64,000 nt of DNA from Trueperaceae bacterium (GTDB lineage: Bacteria; Deinococcota; Deinococci; Deinococcales; Trueperaceae): NCBI GenBank assembly GCA_023954415.1, contig JAMLIB010000003.1, positions 248,001-312,000 of the forward strand, given 5' to 3'. Made by a program: the position numbers and the translations under genes. A model generated the notes under the pieces. The model saw only the letters and a program-made list of their open reading frames with translations, ran no database searches and was not told the origin of the DNA. Below are positions 26,882 to 36,492 of the stretch, in pieces; the stretch's first letter is position 1; each line of letters starts with the position of its first letter.

Positions 26882-27787
26882 GTGGCCCGTAAGGCTGTCA
26901 AACTGACCGTGGCCACCAGGAGGGCGATGTGGGGCTGGGTGTTCGTACTCCCAGCCCTCATCTATTTCGCGGTCTTCAGCTTCTACCCTATCTTCAACGC
27001 TTTCTGGCTCAGCCTGCACACCAAGAACCCCTTGTCTCTGCGGCCCCCGCGGTTCGTGGGCCTTCGCAACTACCTGGACCTGCTCGACTCGGCCACGTTC
27101 TGGAACTCCTGGAAGGCCACGGGGCTGTTCACGCTCGGCACGGCCATCCCCCTCGTGGTGCTTAGCTTGCTGCTCGCCACCATCATCGTCTCCCGCCTCA
27201 ACTTCCAACGCTTCTTCCAGCTCGCGTTCTACGCCCCCGCCGTGATCCCCAGCGTGGTCGCCGCGGCCGTGTGGCTGCTCCTGCTCGACCCGCGCGGAGT
27301 CGCCAACCAATGGGTCAACTTCGTGCTCGGCCTGAGCGGCGTGGACCACAAGTGGCTGGCCAACCCCGAGATGGTGCGCTTCTCCACCACAGTGGTCTAC
27401 CTGTGGGAGAAGCTCGGTTTCTTCACCATCATCTTCATAGCGGGTCTAGGCGGGATCCCGCAGAGCGTCAAGGAGGCGGCCCACGTCGATGGCGCCGGCG
27501 GTTGGCAGCTCTACCGCTACGTGACCCTGCCGCTACTCAAACCGACGACGCTCCTCGTGTCGGTCATGGCCATGATCTTCTGCATGCGCACCTTCGCGAC
27601 CCAGTACCTGTTCACACAGGCGGGCGCTCCGCGTGAGTCCATCAACGTCGTGACCCTCAGCATCTACACCACGGGTATCCGTGACCTCCAGCTCGGCTTG
27701 GCGAACGCCATGAGCATCGTGCTCCTGCTCGTCATGCTGGTCCTCTCCCTTCTCCAGTTCAGGTTGTCGGGCAGGGGGGAAAGCTGA
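26882..27787 (+). CDS. Sugar ABC transporter permease (MalF/UgpA type)
   Basis: A 301-residue membrane protein with six helices. The N-terminal MWGWVFVLPALIYFAVFSFYPIFNAFWLSL is typical of MalF/UgpA permeases, and the EAA loop reads SVKEAAHVDGAGGWQLYRYVTLPLLKP. GTG start 10 bases after the binding-protein stop, with GAGG nearby. It pairs with the next permease to form the channel. Confidence 0.92.
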   Translation: MARKAVKLTVATRRAMWGWVFVLPALIYFAVFSFYPIFNAFWLSLHTKNPLSLRPPRFVGLRNYLDLLDSATFWNSWKATGLFTLGTAIPLVVLSLLLATIIVSRLNFQRFFQLAFYAPAVIPSVVAAAVWLLLLDPRGVANQWVNFVLGLSGVDHKWLANPEMVRFSTTVVYLWEKLGFFTIIFIAGLGGIPQSVKEAAHVDGAGGWQLYRYVTLPLLKPTTLLVSVMAMIFCMRTFATQYLFTQAGAPRESINVVTLSIYTTGIRDLQLGLANAMSIVLLLVMLVLSLLQFRLSGRGES

Positions 27788-28687
27788 GTGGCGGCCGGTA
27801 GCCTGAGGAAGCGGCGGACGGTCGCGGGGGCGGCCGTGGTGCGCCGGACACCGCTCGAGGCCGTCGTCCACGCCCTTGGCTGGGTCGTGCTCGTCGTCGC
27901 CCTCGTGCTCGTGCTCGCCCCGCTCGTGTTCATGTTCATCGCCTCCTTCATGCCGTCGCGGGAGATCATGCGCATGCCGTTCTCCTGGTGGCCGAGCTCC
28001 TTCTTCCTCGACAACTTCTGGCAGGCCATCAAGGGTAACGACGGCAAGTTCATCTTCCCGCGCGCGATCCTGAACTCGGTGGTGGTGTCGAGCTGCGTGG
28101 CCCTGACCACGGTGCTGTTCTCGGCGCTGGCGGGCTACGGGCTGACGAAGCTGAAGTTCCGGGGGAGCAACATCGTCTTCGTCCTCATCCTCTCCACCCT
28201 GATGGTGCCGTTCGAGACCGTCATGATCCCCCTGTACGTCGTGGTGACGGGCATGGGGCTCCAGAACACTTACGCGGGGCTGATCGTCCCGTTCCTCCTG
28301 AGCGCCTTCGGCGTGTTCCTCATGCGCCAGTCGCTCCTTACCTTTCCGGACGAGCTCCTCGACGCCTCACGCATCGACGGCGCGTCCGAGCTCGGGATCT
28401 TCTTCCGCATCGTGCTGCCCAACATGCTGCCCGTCATGGCCGTACTGGGCGTCCTTACCTTCGAGCAGCAGTGGGGCAACCTCATCTGGCCGCTGCTGGT
28501 CGTGCAGGCCCCCGAACTGAGGACCATGCCCCTGTACGTCGTGACGTTCATGGAGGAGAAGAGCACGAACGAGGGCGCCATGGTCGCCGTCGCCGCCCTA
28601 TCGAGCCTCCCGATGCTCGTCATCTTCTTCAGTCTCTCGCGCTTCTTCCTCAAGGGCGCCAACGTGTTCTCCGCGGGCAAGGAGTGA
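27788..28687 (+). CDS. Sugar ABC transporter permease (MalG/UgpE type)
   Basis: A 299-residue permease with six helices, the second channel subunit. The EAA loop is DELLDASRIDGASELGIFFRIVLPNMLP, and the end FFSLSRFFLKGANVFSAGKE matches the MalG/UgpE pattern. The GTG start directly follows the preceding stop codon, so translation is probably coupled. No ATPase gene follows; an unlinked MsmK/MalK-type ATPase may serve the system. Confidence 0.92.
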   Translation: MAAGSLRKRRTVAGAAVVRRTPLEAVVHALGWVVLVVALVLVLAPLVFMFIASFMPSREIMRMPFSWWPSSFFLDNFWQAIKGNDGKFIFPRAILNSVVVSSCVALTTVLFSALAGYGLTKLKFRGSNIVFVLILSTLMVPFETVMIPLYVVVTGMGLQNTYAGLIVPFLLSAFGVFLMRQSLLTFPDELLDASRIDGASELGIFFRIVLPNMLPVMAVLGVLTFEQQWGNLIWPLLVVQAPELRTMPLYVVTFMEEKSTNEGAMVAVAALSSLPMLVIFFSLSRFFLKGANVFSAGKE

Positions 28688-29316
28688 CCGGCCGTAGCGG
28701 GTCCGCACCTCGCTCGGACGAGGCGCCGAAGCTGGCGATCTTCGACATGGGCGGCGTGATGGTCGATGGGCACGACGTCGCCCCCGCCATCGCGAGCGAG
28801 CTCGGCCTCGACGCCGTTACGTTCAGACGCTTGCTCCGCGAGGCGGGTTCCGACGACCTCGACACGGGCAGGGTCTCCCCGGCCGAGTTCTGGGAGCGCT
28901 TCAAGGCCGTCACCGGGTTGGGGCTGGCCGGTGAGCCGTGGGGCGATCACTTCCACCCGCGCCGTCGGCCCCGCATGTACGACCTGGTCGAGCGGCTCAA
29001 GGCCGCCGGCGTGAGGGTGGTGGCCGGCACCAACACGTCCGGCCCGCACTACCGCGTCCACCTGGACGGCGGCGACTACGCGGTGTTCGACCACGTCTAC
29101 GCCTCGCACCTCCTCGGGGTCGCGAAGCCGGACCCGGGGTTCTGGCTCCGGATCCTCGGCGCCGAGGGGGTGGAGGCGGAGCGGTCGTTCTTCATCGACG
29201 ACCTCGCGGAGAACGTGGGCGCGGCGGCTCGGCTCGGGCTCACGACCGTCACGTGCGGCGACGTGGACGCGGCCGTCGCCCAGGTCGAGGAGGTCTTCGG
29301 ACTGGTCCCTGGCTGA
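28684..29316 (+). CDS. HAD-family phosphatase (YihX-like)
   Basis: About 210 residues of the haloacid-dehalogenase superfamily. Motif I is IFDMGGVMVD, where the second Asp is Gly as in YihX-type sugar-phosphate phosphatases; motif II is TNTS; motif III is the lysine in GVAKPDPGFW; motif IV is FFIDDLAENV. The GTG start overlaps the permease stop as GTGA, so it belongs to the sugar operon and may dephosphorylate an imported or derived sugar phosphate, for example glucose-1-phosphate. Confidence 0.8.
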   Translation: MTGRSGSAPRSDEAPKLAIFDMGGVMVDGHDVAPAIASELGLDAVTFRRLLREAGSDDLDTGRVSPAEFWERFKAVTGLGLAGEPWGDHFHPRRRPRMYDLVERLKAAGVRVVAGTNTSGPHYRVHLDGGDYAVFDHVYASHLLGVAKPDPGFWLRILGAEGVEAERSFFIDDLAENVGAAARLGLTTVTCGDVDAAVAQVEEVFGLVPG

Positions 29317-29396
29317 GGACGCGGCCGTGCCGGGGTGCCGGGGAGCTTGTCGCGGGTCATGGCTCGCCGCGCCGCGTGGCGGTTAGCTTCGCTCCC

Positions 29397-29876
29397 ATGA
29401 CCGGACCCACCCAACCGACGGACGACCGAGCGGCGCCGACCCCGAGCGAGGCGGTCGCCGAGCTCAACAGGCTCTTCGACAAGGCGCTGCGCGCGTTGGG
29501 CGACGCCGGCAGGCAGGACGACGCTTGCGAGCTGGCCGCCAAGGGCTGGACCCTCCTGCGGCACGAGTGGCCGAAGGAGGGGGAGCGTCTGAACGGCACG
29601 CTGCACTACCTCACGCGCACCGTCAGGCCGCAGCCCGTGACCGACACGGGTTCGGACCGGCTGCTCGAGGTGCGCCACCTCCCCCCGGCCGAGCGCCACC
29701 GCCTCATCTTCCGGACGTACTTCGCCCTCGCGGCCGGCGAGGCGTTCGTGCTCGTCAACGACCACGACCCCAAGCCGCTCTACTACCAGCTCGCCGCCGA
29801 GAACCCGGGCGCCTTCACCTGGGAGCCCTTGGAGGAGGGGCCCGAGGTATGGCGCGTGAGGATCGGCAAGGTCTAG
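29397..29876 (+). CDS. DUF2249-domain protein
   Basis: 159 residues. Residues 80-158 are a clear DUF2249 domain: LLEVRHLPPAERHRLIFRTYFALAAGEAFVLVNDHDPKPLYYQL cut at LAAENPGAFTWEPLEEGPEVWRVRIGK. The His-rich NDHDPKPLYYQ motif suggests metal binding; such domains often occur near nitric-oxide and iron chemistry genes, but their role is not settled. The first 80 residues are a helical segment I do not recognise. TAGCTT (29384-29389) lies 7 nt before the ATG with no Shine-Dalgarno, so it is probably leaderless. Confidence 0.8.
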   Translation: MTGPTQPTDDRAAPTPSEAVAELNRLFDKALRALGDAGRQDDACELAAKGWTLLRHEWPKEGERLNGTLHYLTRTVRPQPVTDTGSDRLLEVRHLPPAERHRLIFRTYFALAAGEAFVLVNDHDPKPLYYQLAAENPGAFTWEPLEEGPEVWRVRIGKV

Positions 29877-30020
29877 CGCGGTAGGTCGACCGCGGCCGCT
29901 GCCGGCGGCGTTGGCCGCGGCCGACCCGTGGCTGATGGCGCACCGGCGGCCCGCGCCGCGCTGCCGGAGGCGGCGGCGCGGCAGCGACGGGCCCTACTGG
30001 CTTTCGGTTAGTCTGGCGCG

Positions 30021-31355
30021 GTGAGCGTGGACGCCTCGAGCCTGCCGACCGACCCGACCGCGGACGGAGCGCCGGCCGCCGGCCCGCAGGTCGCCCAAGC
30101 GGCCGGCGGGGCGTTGGCCGATCCCGCCGTGCGCGCGCGCCATGCGCGCCGCATCACGGGCGCCCTGTTCATCAGTCAGAGCCTCGGCACTGCCGGATCC
30201 ATAGCCGCAGCCACCGTGGCCGCCATCGTCGGCGCCGAGCTCTCGGGGCGGGACTCGCTGGCGGGTCTGCCCGCTGCGGTCGTCCAGATCGGCGTGGCGG
30301 TCGGCGCTTACTTCTGGAGCCGCCGGTCGGACCGGATGGGCCGCCGCGGCGCCCTGGTGGCCGCGCTCCTCACGGGCACGGTCGGCGCGACCATCTCGCT
30401 CGTCGGCGTCGCCAGCGGCAACTTCCCGCTCGTGCTCGTCGCCCTCTTCATAACCGGCTCCGGCAACTCGGCCGTGCAACTGGGCCGTTTCGTCGCCGCC
30501 GAGGTCAACCCCCGAGCGAGGCGCGCCCGCGCGCTGTCGTCGGTCGTGTTCGGCGGCACCATCGGCAGCGTCGTCGGCCCGGCGCTCGTCGGGCCGACGG
30601 GCCGCCTCGTCGAGGGGTGGGGTTGGAACGAGATCGCCGGCCCGTACCTCGCGACCGGCCTCGGGTACCTGCTCACGGCCGTGCTGCTGCTCGTCGCTCT
30701 CAGGCCGGAGCCCCGCCTGATCGGCGACGCCATCGCCATGGACGAGGGCACTACGGTGCGCAAGGAGCGGGCGCGCGGCCTCCGCGAGCTCCTGGCGGAC
30801 GCGGCGGTGCGCACGGCCGTCACGAGCGTCGTCCTCGCGCACATGGTCATGGTCGGGCTCATGCAGATGACGTCGCTGCACATGCACCAGCACGCCCACA
30901 GCCTCGTCAACATCTCGTTCGTGTTCTCCGGGCACACGCTCGGCATGTACGCCTTCTCGACCGTGTCCGGCTGGATGACGGACAGGTGGGGCAGGCGCCG
31001 CGTGCTGGCCATCGGGGCGGTAGTCCTCGTGGCGGCGTGCCTGCTCGCGCCGCTCTCGCCGAACCTCCTCCCCGTGGCTTTCGCCCTCTTCCTCCTCGGC
31101 CTCGGCTGGAACTTCTGTTACGTGGCCGGCTCGGCGCTCCTCACCGACGTGCTGACGCCGGCGGAGAAGGGCCGCATGCAGGGCTTCAACGACCTGCTCG
31201 TCGGCGGGGCGGCGGCCAGCGCGACGATCCTGGGCGGCCTGCTCATGGCGAAGGCCGGTTACCTGGCGATGGGTCTGGCAGGGGCGGTCGTCGCCGCGCC
31301 CCTGCTGTTCATCGTGACGCGCCTTCCGCGCCCTACCGGTGCCGCGCTCGACTGA
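30021..31355 (+). CDS. Major facilitator superfamily transporter
   Basis: A 444-residue inner-membrane protein with about 12 helices after a 45-residue Ala/Pro-rich head. The loop after helix 2 is SRRSDRMGRRGALVAALLTG, the MFS signature (GxxxDRxGRR type), and a second copy in the C-half reads SGWMTDRWGRRRVLAIG. The substrate is unknown; drug or small-metabolite efflux is the usual guess. GTG start 6 nt after TAGTCT (30009-30014), so probably leaderless. The flavoprotein gene follows within 4 bases and may be co-transcribed. Confidence 0.88.
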   Translation: MSVDASSLPTDPTADGAPAAGPQVAQAAGGALADPAVRARHARRITGALFISQSLGTAGSIAAATVAAIVGAELSGRDSLAGLPAAVVQIGVAVGAYFWSRRSDRMGRRGALVAALLTGTVGATISLVGVASGNFPLVLVALFITGSGNSAVQLGRFVAAEVNPRARRARALSSVVFGGTIGSVVGPALVGPTGRLVEGWGWNEIAGPYLATGLGYLLTAVLLLVALRPEPRLIGDAIAMDEGTTVRKERARGLRELLADAAVRTAVTSVVLAHMVMVGLMQMTSLHMHQHAHSLVNISFVFSGHTLGMYAFSTVSGWMTDRWGRRRVLAIGAVVLVAACLLAPLSPNLLPVAFALFLLGLGWNFCYVAGSALLTDVLTPAEKGRMQGFNDLLVGGAAASATILGGLLMAKAGYLAMGLAGAVVAAPLLFIVTRLPRPTGAALD

Positions 31356-31359
31356 CGCC

Positions 31360-32793
31360 GTGACCGGCCTCGCGCGAACGGTGCAGGACGGTGCCGCGTT
31401 CGACGTCGTCGTCATCGGCGGCGGCGTGGCCGGGGCGGCCTGCGCGTTCCGGCTGGCCAGCGCCGGCGCCCACGTGCTCGTGCTCGAGCGCGAGCCGCGC
31501 TTCGCCGACAGGGTGCGCGGCGACGTGATGTACCCGTGGGGCGTCGCCGAGGCGCGGCGGCTGGGGTTGGGAGGGGTGCTGGACGCCGTGGCGCGACCGC
31601 TGCGCTACTGGCAGACGCACGTCGCCGGTCTGCCCTCGCCGCGTCCGCGCGACCTGGCCGCAGAGGACGCGGCCAGGCGCGGCGCCGCCGGCGCTCGAGA
31701 AGGCGCCGGCGCCGGCGAGACGGCCGTGGCTTTCTTCCACCCCGAGCTCCAGGCCGCGCTACTGGCCGCAGCCGAGCGCGCCGGGGCCCGGGTCGTGCGT
31801 GGCGCGGCCGCCACCGCCGTGCTGGGGGTTGGCGCCCCGCACGGTGATGACGCCGGTGTTCCGGACTCGGCGGCTGGTGAAGCGGAAGGCGTGCTAGGCG
31901 GCCGCGGGAAGCTGCGCGTCATGGCGCGGGCGGCCGGCACGGAGTTCGAGGTCGGCGCCCGCCTCGTCATCGGCGCCGACGGCCGGTCGTCGCGCGCCAG
32001 GGCCTGGGGTGGGTTCCGAACGCTGGCCGACGAGGAGCGGCTGATGTTCGCCGGCGTCATGCTGGAGGGGGCCGCGGTCTCGTCCGCGCGCGAGCCGCGC
32101 GACACGGCCCACGTCTTCTTCGCCCCGAGCGCCGGGCTGCTCGCCATGGTGCTGCCCGTCGACGAACGCCGCACGCGCGTGTACGGGGGCTACCACCTGG
32201 CTACGGGACGTAGGCGGCTCATCGGCGACGGGGCCTTCCGCGAGCTCCTGGGCCTGGTCGAGGCCGCAGGCGTGCCTTCGCGGTGGCTGGCGACGGCCAA
32301 GCAGGCCGGCCCCCTCGCGCAGTTCTCCGGGGCGGACACGTGGGTGAGCATGCCGTACGCCGCCGGCTTCGCCCTCGTCGGCGACGCGGCCGCGGCGAGC
32401 GACCCGAGCTTCGGCTGCGGCATGGCCCTGGCCTTGCGGGGAGCGCGTGAACTCACGGACGCGTTGCTGGCGCCCGGTGAGTTGGGGGCCTCGCCCGCGA
32501 CCGGGCCCGCCGGCGAGCCCGCCATCTCGTTCGAGCCGGCCGCCGTCGACGCGGCCGGCTCGGCGTACGCCGACGCCACGCTGCACACCACCGGCGCCTT
32601 GCGCCGGCTGACGGGCTGGCTGCGCGACGTCTACCGCGAGCCGGGCGAGCGGGCCGACGCGTTACGCGCGGAGCTCTGGCCCCTCTTCGCGAGGGACCCG
32701 GCGCGGGTGCCGGACGTGGTGGTGGCCGGGCCCGACTCCCCGAGCGACGCGGCCGCCAGGGCGCGGTTCTTCGGGGACGACGCTTCCCGGTAG
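31360..32793 (+). CDS. FAD-dependent monooxygenase/reductase (geranylgeranyl-reductase-like group)
   Basis: About 477 residues with the N-terminal dinucleotide fold VVVIGGGVAGAACAFRLASAG, an Arg/Asp segment RVRGDVMYPWG, the middle LVIGADGRSSRAR that is the GD motif of group A flavin monooxygenases, and GFALVGDAAAASDPSFGCGMALALRGA near 340, the third FAD motif. The insertion at about 105-200 is low-complexity Ala/Gly-rich. The substrate is not evident. GTG 31360 is four bases past the MFS stop; GTG 31339, inside the MFS gene, is an alternative. Confidence 0.8.
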   Translation: MTGLARTVQDGAAFDVVVIGGGVAGAACAFRLASAGAHVLVLEREPRFADRVRGDVMYPWGVAEARRLGLGGVLDAVARPLRYWQTHVAGLPSPRPRDLAAEDAARRGAAGAREGAGAGETAVAFFHPELQAALLAAAERAGARVVRGAAATAVLGVGAPHGDDAGVPDSAAGEAEGVLGGRGKLRVMARAAGTEFEVGARLVIGADGRSSRARAWGGFRTLADEERLMFAGVMLEGAAVSSAREPRDTAHVFFAPSAGLLAMVLPVDERRTRVYGGYHLATGRRRLIGDGAFRELLGLVEAAGVPSRWLATAKQAGPLAQFSGADTWVSMPYAAGFALVGDAAAASDPSFGCGMALALRGARELTDALLAPGELGASPATGPAGEPAISFEPAAVDAAGSAYADATLHTTGALRRLTGWLRDVYREPGERADALRAELWPLFARDPARVPDVVVAGPDSPSDAAARARFFGDDASR

Positions 32794-32943
32794 CTAGCGG
32801 GCCGCAGACGCGAGCGGGCCGGGCTCCGCTGCGACGGGCCCGGCCCTGGTAGGTCTTGCGGTCGCTTGGCGGCCCCCGGTCGGTCGTGCGGCCGCCTGGC
32901 GGGGCCGACCGGGCTCAGCGGGAGAACTCTGCCTCGGCCGCCC

Positions 32944-33192
32944 TCAGCCGCCGCGTGAGAAGAGGCGCACGATCACGAGCAGCACTATGGCGCCGACGAC
33001 GGCGACCAGGAGGCTGTACAGGTTGAAGCCGGTGACGCCGAGGCCGCCGAACTGGTTGAACAGCCAGCCGCCGAGGAAGGCGCCGATGACGCCTACGACG
33101 ATGTTGGTGAGGAGGCCTTTCCCGGAGCCGGTGATGGCACCCGCGATCCAGCCTGCCAGCGCGCCGAAGATGATCCATAGCAAGATGTTCAC
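32944..33192 (-). CDS. GlsB/YeaQ/YmgE-family small membrane protein
   Basis: 82 residues with three hydrophobic segments rich in glycine: MNILLWIIFGALAGWIAGA, IVVGVIGAFLGGWLF and LLVAVVGAIVLLVIVRLF. This is the transglycosylase-associated (GlsB/YeaQ/YmgE) family, often induced by envelope or general stress. AAGGAG followed by AGGTGA precedes the ATG. Single-gene unit. Confidence 0.9.
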   Translation of the reverse strand: MNILLWIIFGALAGWIAGAITGSGKGLLTNIVVGVIGAFLGGWLFNQFGGLGVTGFNLYSLLVAVVGAIVLLVIVRLFSRGG

Positions 33193-33375
33193 CTAGGTGA
33201 CTCCTTTCCGGCGCGGTCGCGGTTCGACCGGCGCTCGACAAAGGTAGCAGCAGGGAAGGGGTCTGCCTGGTACGGATGACCTACCTGACCCGTTAAGTGC
33301 GGGGCTCCGCCAGGCCTCTTGCCCGTAGCCGGCGACCGCGCGCGCTTGCCGGTGGCGCCTGCCGCCCGGGGGTGA

Positions 33376-33879
33376 TCAGGTCTCGGCCCCTCCCCCGCGT
33401 CCGTCGGGCCGCCCGCCAGACTCGACCGTTCCGGCGTCCGGCTCGAAGGTCAACGCCACCGAGTTGATGCAGTAGCGCAGCCCTGTCGGTTCCGGACCGT
33501 CGGGGAAGACGTGGCCGAGGTGCGCGCCGCACGTGGCGCACCGCACCTCGATGCGGTGCATGCCGTGGCTGAGGTCCTCGGAGCTCGTGACGCGGCCTTG
33601 CGCCGCTATCTCGGAGAAGCTCGGCCACCCGCAGCTCGAGTGGAACTTGGCGCCCGACTCGAAGAGCAGCGCGCCGCACACGACGCAGTGGTAGTCGCCC
33701 GCGGCGAAGTGGTCCCAGAACTCGCCCGTGAACGGCGCCTCGGTGCCGGCCTCTTGGGTGACGCGCCAGGCCAGGGGGGTGAGGCGGTCGCGCAGGTCCC
33801 GAGCCGTTTCGGCGCGGTCGCGCGTGGTGCCGTCGCGTTCGCCCGCGACGGGTCGGTCGTCGTTCGGCAACTCGCTCAT
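33376..33879 (-). CDS. msrB: Peptide methionine-(R)-S-oxide reductase
   Basis: A 167-residue MsrB with the two zinc pairs CVVC and CATC, the fold segments FHSSCGWPSF and GHVFPDGPEPTGLRYCINS, and the catalytic Cys in RYCINS. It reduces the R-epimer of methionine sulfoxide in proteins with thioredoxin. No signal peptide, so cytoplasmic. TAGACT (33891-33886) lies 6 nt before the ATG, the leaderless arrangement also seen for msrA further on. Confidence 0.93.
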   Translation of the reverse strand: MSELPNDDRPVAGERDGTTRDRAETARDLRDRLTPLAWRVTQEAGTEAPFTGEFWDHFAAGDYHCVVCGALLFESGAKFHSSCGWPSFSEIAAQGRVTSSEDLSHGMHRIEVRCATCGAHLGHVFPDGPEPTGLRYCINSVALTFEPDAGTVESGGRPDGRGGGAET

Positions 33880-34067
33880 GGGCCGAGTCTACGCGCGCTC
33901 GCCGGCTTCGGCTGTGTCCGCGCTTTCGGCGAGCCGGCGCCGCGTTCGGCGAGCCGGTTGGCCTCTTCCACGCTGTGTCCGCGCGCTCGGCGCGCCGGCG
34001 TGGCGCGCGGACCGCGCCCGGCGTGGCGCTCGTCGTGCCGCGCGGATGCCGGCGTTATGCTCCTGCG

Positions 34068-35216
34068 GTGGCCACGGGTAGGCGAGTGAGTGAGGGCGTG
34101 ACGGCAGGCACTCGACCGGGCGGCAGACCGGCCGCTCCCGAGGTCGACGGCCTCGCGCGGGTGCTCGTAGCCGTCCCGCCGGAGTACGGGGCGCTGGTCA
34201 TGGCGACCGGCATCGTGGCGTTCGCCTGCGCCGGCATAGGGCTGCGCGCCGTCGCACTGGCCCTGACCTGGCTCAACGTCGTCATGTTCTTGGTGCTCGC
34301 GTGCGTCTTCGCCGCACGGCTCGCCCTCGCGCGGCGGCGTACGTCCCAGGAGTTCGTCGACCATGCCCGCGGCCCGGGCTACTTCACATGGGTGGCCGCT
34401 ACCTGCGTCCTCGCCAGCCAGGTCGCGACCTTCCTCGGAGCGGCCAACGTCGCCCGCGCCCTGCTGGCCGTGGCCGCCGCCGCCTGGGTCGGCATCACCT
34501 ACGGCTTCTTCGCGGCCGTGACGCTACGACGCGCCAAGCCGCGCCTGGAGGCGGCGCTGAGCGGCTCATGGCTCCTCGCGGTGGTAGCGACCCAGGCCGT
34601 CGCCTTGCTCGCGGTCCAGGTCGGGGGAGAGGGGTTGGCAGTCGTCCGGGCGGGGGGCGCCGACCAGAGCGGGATGGGCGCGGACCTGGTCTTCGGGGGC
34701 TTGTGCCTCTTCCTGGCCGGCACGGTCCTGTACTTGCTGATCATCGGCCTGATCTTCTACCGCTTCACGTTCCTGCGGATCGAGGCGAGCCAGCTCGCGG
34801 CGCCGTACTGGATCAACATGGGCGCGTTGGCGATAACCACGTTGACGGGCGCGACGCTGTTGACGGAGCCTGGCCCCGAGCCGCTCTGGAGCTCCGTGAG
34901 GCCCTTCCTCCTAGGCTTCACCCTCCTCTTCTGGGCGTTCGGGAGCTGGTGGATCCCGCTACTCGTCGTGTTCGGGGCGTGGCGCCACTTGGTGGCCAAG
35001 TATCCGCTGCGTTACGCCCCAGAGTACTGGGGGCTCGTCTTCCCGCTCGGCATGTACGGCGTCGCTTCCCGGCAGCTTGCCGCGCACGTCGGGATCGGCC
35101 TCATGGAAAGCGTCGCCTCGCTCTTCGCCTGGGTGGCCCTGGCGGCTTGGGCGGCGACCTTCCTCGGCCTCCTGCTGACGCTCATGACGGCGAGCCGCCG
35201 CCGGGCCGCGGCCTGA
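34068..35216 (+). CDS. TDT/SLAC1-family transporter (tellurite-resistance/dicarboxylate type)
   Basis: About 382 residues and ten hydrophobic helices of the TehA/SLAC1 family. The opening VPPEYGALVMATGIVAFAC matches the family's first helix, and the aromatic-rich GSWWIPLLVVFGAWRHL and YAPEYWGLVFPLGMYGVAS are typical of the branch annotated as tellurite-resistance/C4-dicarboxylate carriers. Members are anion channels or carriers. GTG 34068 is chosen because TATGCT (34056-34061) lies 6 nt before it; the frame is open upstream but that part is arginine-rich. Confidence 0.82.
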   Translation: MATGRRVSEGVTAGTRPGGRPAAPEVDGLARVLVAVPPEYGALVMATGIVAFACAGIGLRAVALALTWLNVVMFLVLACVFAARLALARRRTSQEFVDHARGPGYFTWVAATCVLASQVATFLGAANVARALLAVAAAAWVGITYGFFAAVTLRRAKPRLEAALSGSWLLAVVATQAVALLAVQVGGEGLAVVRAGGADQSGMGADLVFGGLCLFLAGTVLYLLIIGLIFYRFTFLRIEASQLAAPYWINMGALAITTLTGATLLTEPGPEPLWSSVRPFLLGFTLLFWAFGSWWIPLLVVFGAWRHLVAKYPLRYAPEYWGLVFPLGMYGVASRQLAAHVGIGLMESVASLFAWVALAAWAATFLGLLLTLMTASRRRAAA

Positions 35217-35244
35217 ACGCGGCGCGGCGTATCATCAGACGCAC

Positions 35245-35367
35245 ATGCGATCGTATAGAGGCGTCGAGCCTCCACATGGCCTACGCCGGCGTGCTCGCGC
35301 CAAGCGTGCTCGTCTGCCTACCTGGCTGCCCCCGCACGCCAGGTGCCTGGCGTGGGAGGAGGGGTGA
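35245..35367 (+). other. Possible 40-codon upstream reading frame
   Basis: TATCAT (35230-35235) is followed after 9 nt by an ATG opening a 40-residue, Arg/Pro-rich frame whose TGA overlaps the oxidoreductase ATG as TGATG. GGAGGAGG lies within its end. It may couple translation; coding of a functional peptide is doubtful. Confidence 0.3.
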
Positions 35368-36482
35368 TGGACAACGTTCCCGTGTGGGGTACGAACGACT
35401 GGGAGGTGCTCCCGCAGCTCGAGGGCGATGCGGAGGCGGACGTCTGCGTCATCGGGCTCGGCGGCTCCGGCTTGAGCGCCGCGCGTGAGCTCAGGGCGCT
35501 CGGGCGCAGCGTCGTCGGGGTCGACGCCGGCAGCGTTGCGGGCGGTGCGGCGGGGCGCAACGGCGGCTTGCTGCTTGCCGGCCTGGCGGCCTTCCATCAC
35601 GACGCGCGCGCCAGGCTCGGCGCGGAGCGCGCCGTGGCGCTCTACCGCGCGACGCTGGTGGGCGTGGAGACCGAGCTCGCGGCGGCCGGCCGGAGCGCGC
35701 GCCGCGTCGGCTCGCTGCGCATCGCGGTCGACGCCGCCGAGGAGGCCGACTGTGAGGAGCAGTACGCCGTCATGCGCGCCGATGGGCTGCCCGTCGAGCG
35801 GTACTCCGGCCCCGAGGGGGTAGGGCTGCTCTTCCCGGACGACGCGGTGTTCGACCCGCTCGCGCGCTGCCGGCGCCTGGCGCGCCTCGCGCTCGAGGCC
35901 GGCGCCAGGCTCTTCGAGCGCAGCCCGGTCGTCGAGTTGAGCGGGAGGCGCGTGCGCACCGTCATGGGCAGCGTCGCGTGCGGGGCGGTCGTCGTCGCCG
36001 TCGACGGTCGGCTGGTCAGGCTCCTGCCCGAGTTGGCCGGCGAGGTCAAGGACGTGCGCCTCCAGATGCTCGCCACCGCCCCGACGAGCGAGGTGAGCCT
36101 GCCGCTCCCCGTCTACCGCAGGTACGGCTACGAGTACTTCCAGCAGCTTCCGGACGGCCGCGTGGCGCTGGGCGGCTTCCGTGACCGCGGCGGGGACGCC
36201 GAGTGGACGGACGCCGCCGAGCCGTCGGAGTTGGTGCAGGGGCTGCTGGAGGCGTACTTGCGCGACGGTCTCGGGGTGAGCGCGCCGATAACCCATCGTT
36301 GGGCCGCGACCGTCGGCTACACCGACACCCTCCTGCCCGTAGCCAGGGAGGCGCGCCCGGGGGTATGGGCCATCGGTGGCTACAGCGGCACGGGCAACGT
36401 CGTTGGCGCCGTGCTTGGGCGCGCCGCCGCGCGCCGCGCGCTCGGGCTCCCCTCGGCCGAGTGGGACCTGTTCGCGGCGTAG
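35367..36482 (+). CDS. FAD-dependent amine/amino-acid oxidase (DAO family)
   Basis: About 371 residues of the glycine/D-amino-acid oxidase family: FAD fold ADVCVIGLGGSGLSAARELRALG, then GGAAGRNGGLLL (the typical SAAGRNGG-like FAD contact), a substrate domain, and the C-terminal ATVGYTDTLLPVAREARPGVWAIGGYSGTGNVVGAVLGRAAA. It resembles the gamma-glutamylputrescine/N-methyl-amine oxidoreductase branch; substrate unknown. ATG 35367 is preferred for GGGAGGAGG upstream; the in-frame GTG at 35343 lies before that site. Confidence 0.85.
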   Translation: MDNVPVWGTNDWEVLPQLEGDAEADVCVIGLGGSGLSAARELRALGRSVVGVDAGSVAGGAAGRNGGLLLAGLAAFHHDARARLGAERAVALYRATLVGVETELAAAGRSARRVGSLRIAVDAAEEADCEEQYAVMRADGLPVERYSGPEGVGLLFPDDAVFDPLARCRRLARLALEAGARLFERSPVVELSGRRVRTVMGSVACGAVVVAVDGRLVRLLPELAGEVKDVRLQMLATAPTSEVSLPLPVYRRYGYEYFQQLPDGRVALGGFRDRGGDAEWTDAAEPSELVQGLLEAYLRDGLGVSAPITHRWAATVGYTDTLLPVAREARPGVWAIGGYSGTGNVVGAVLGRAAARRALGLPSAEWDLFAA

Positions 36483-36492
36483 CGCCGCCGCG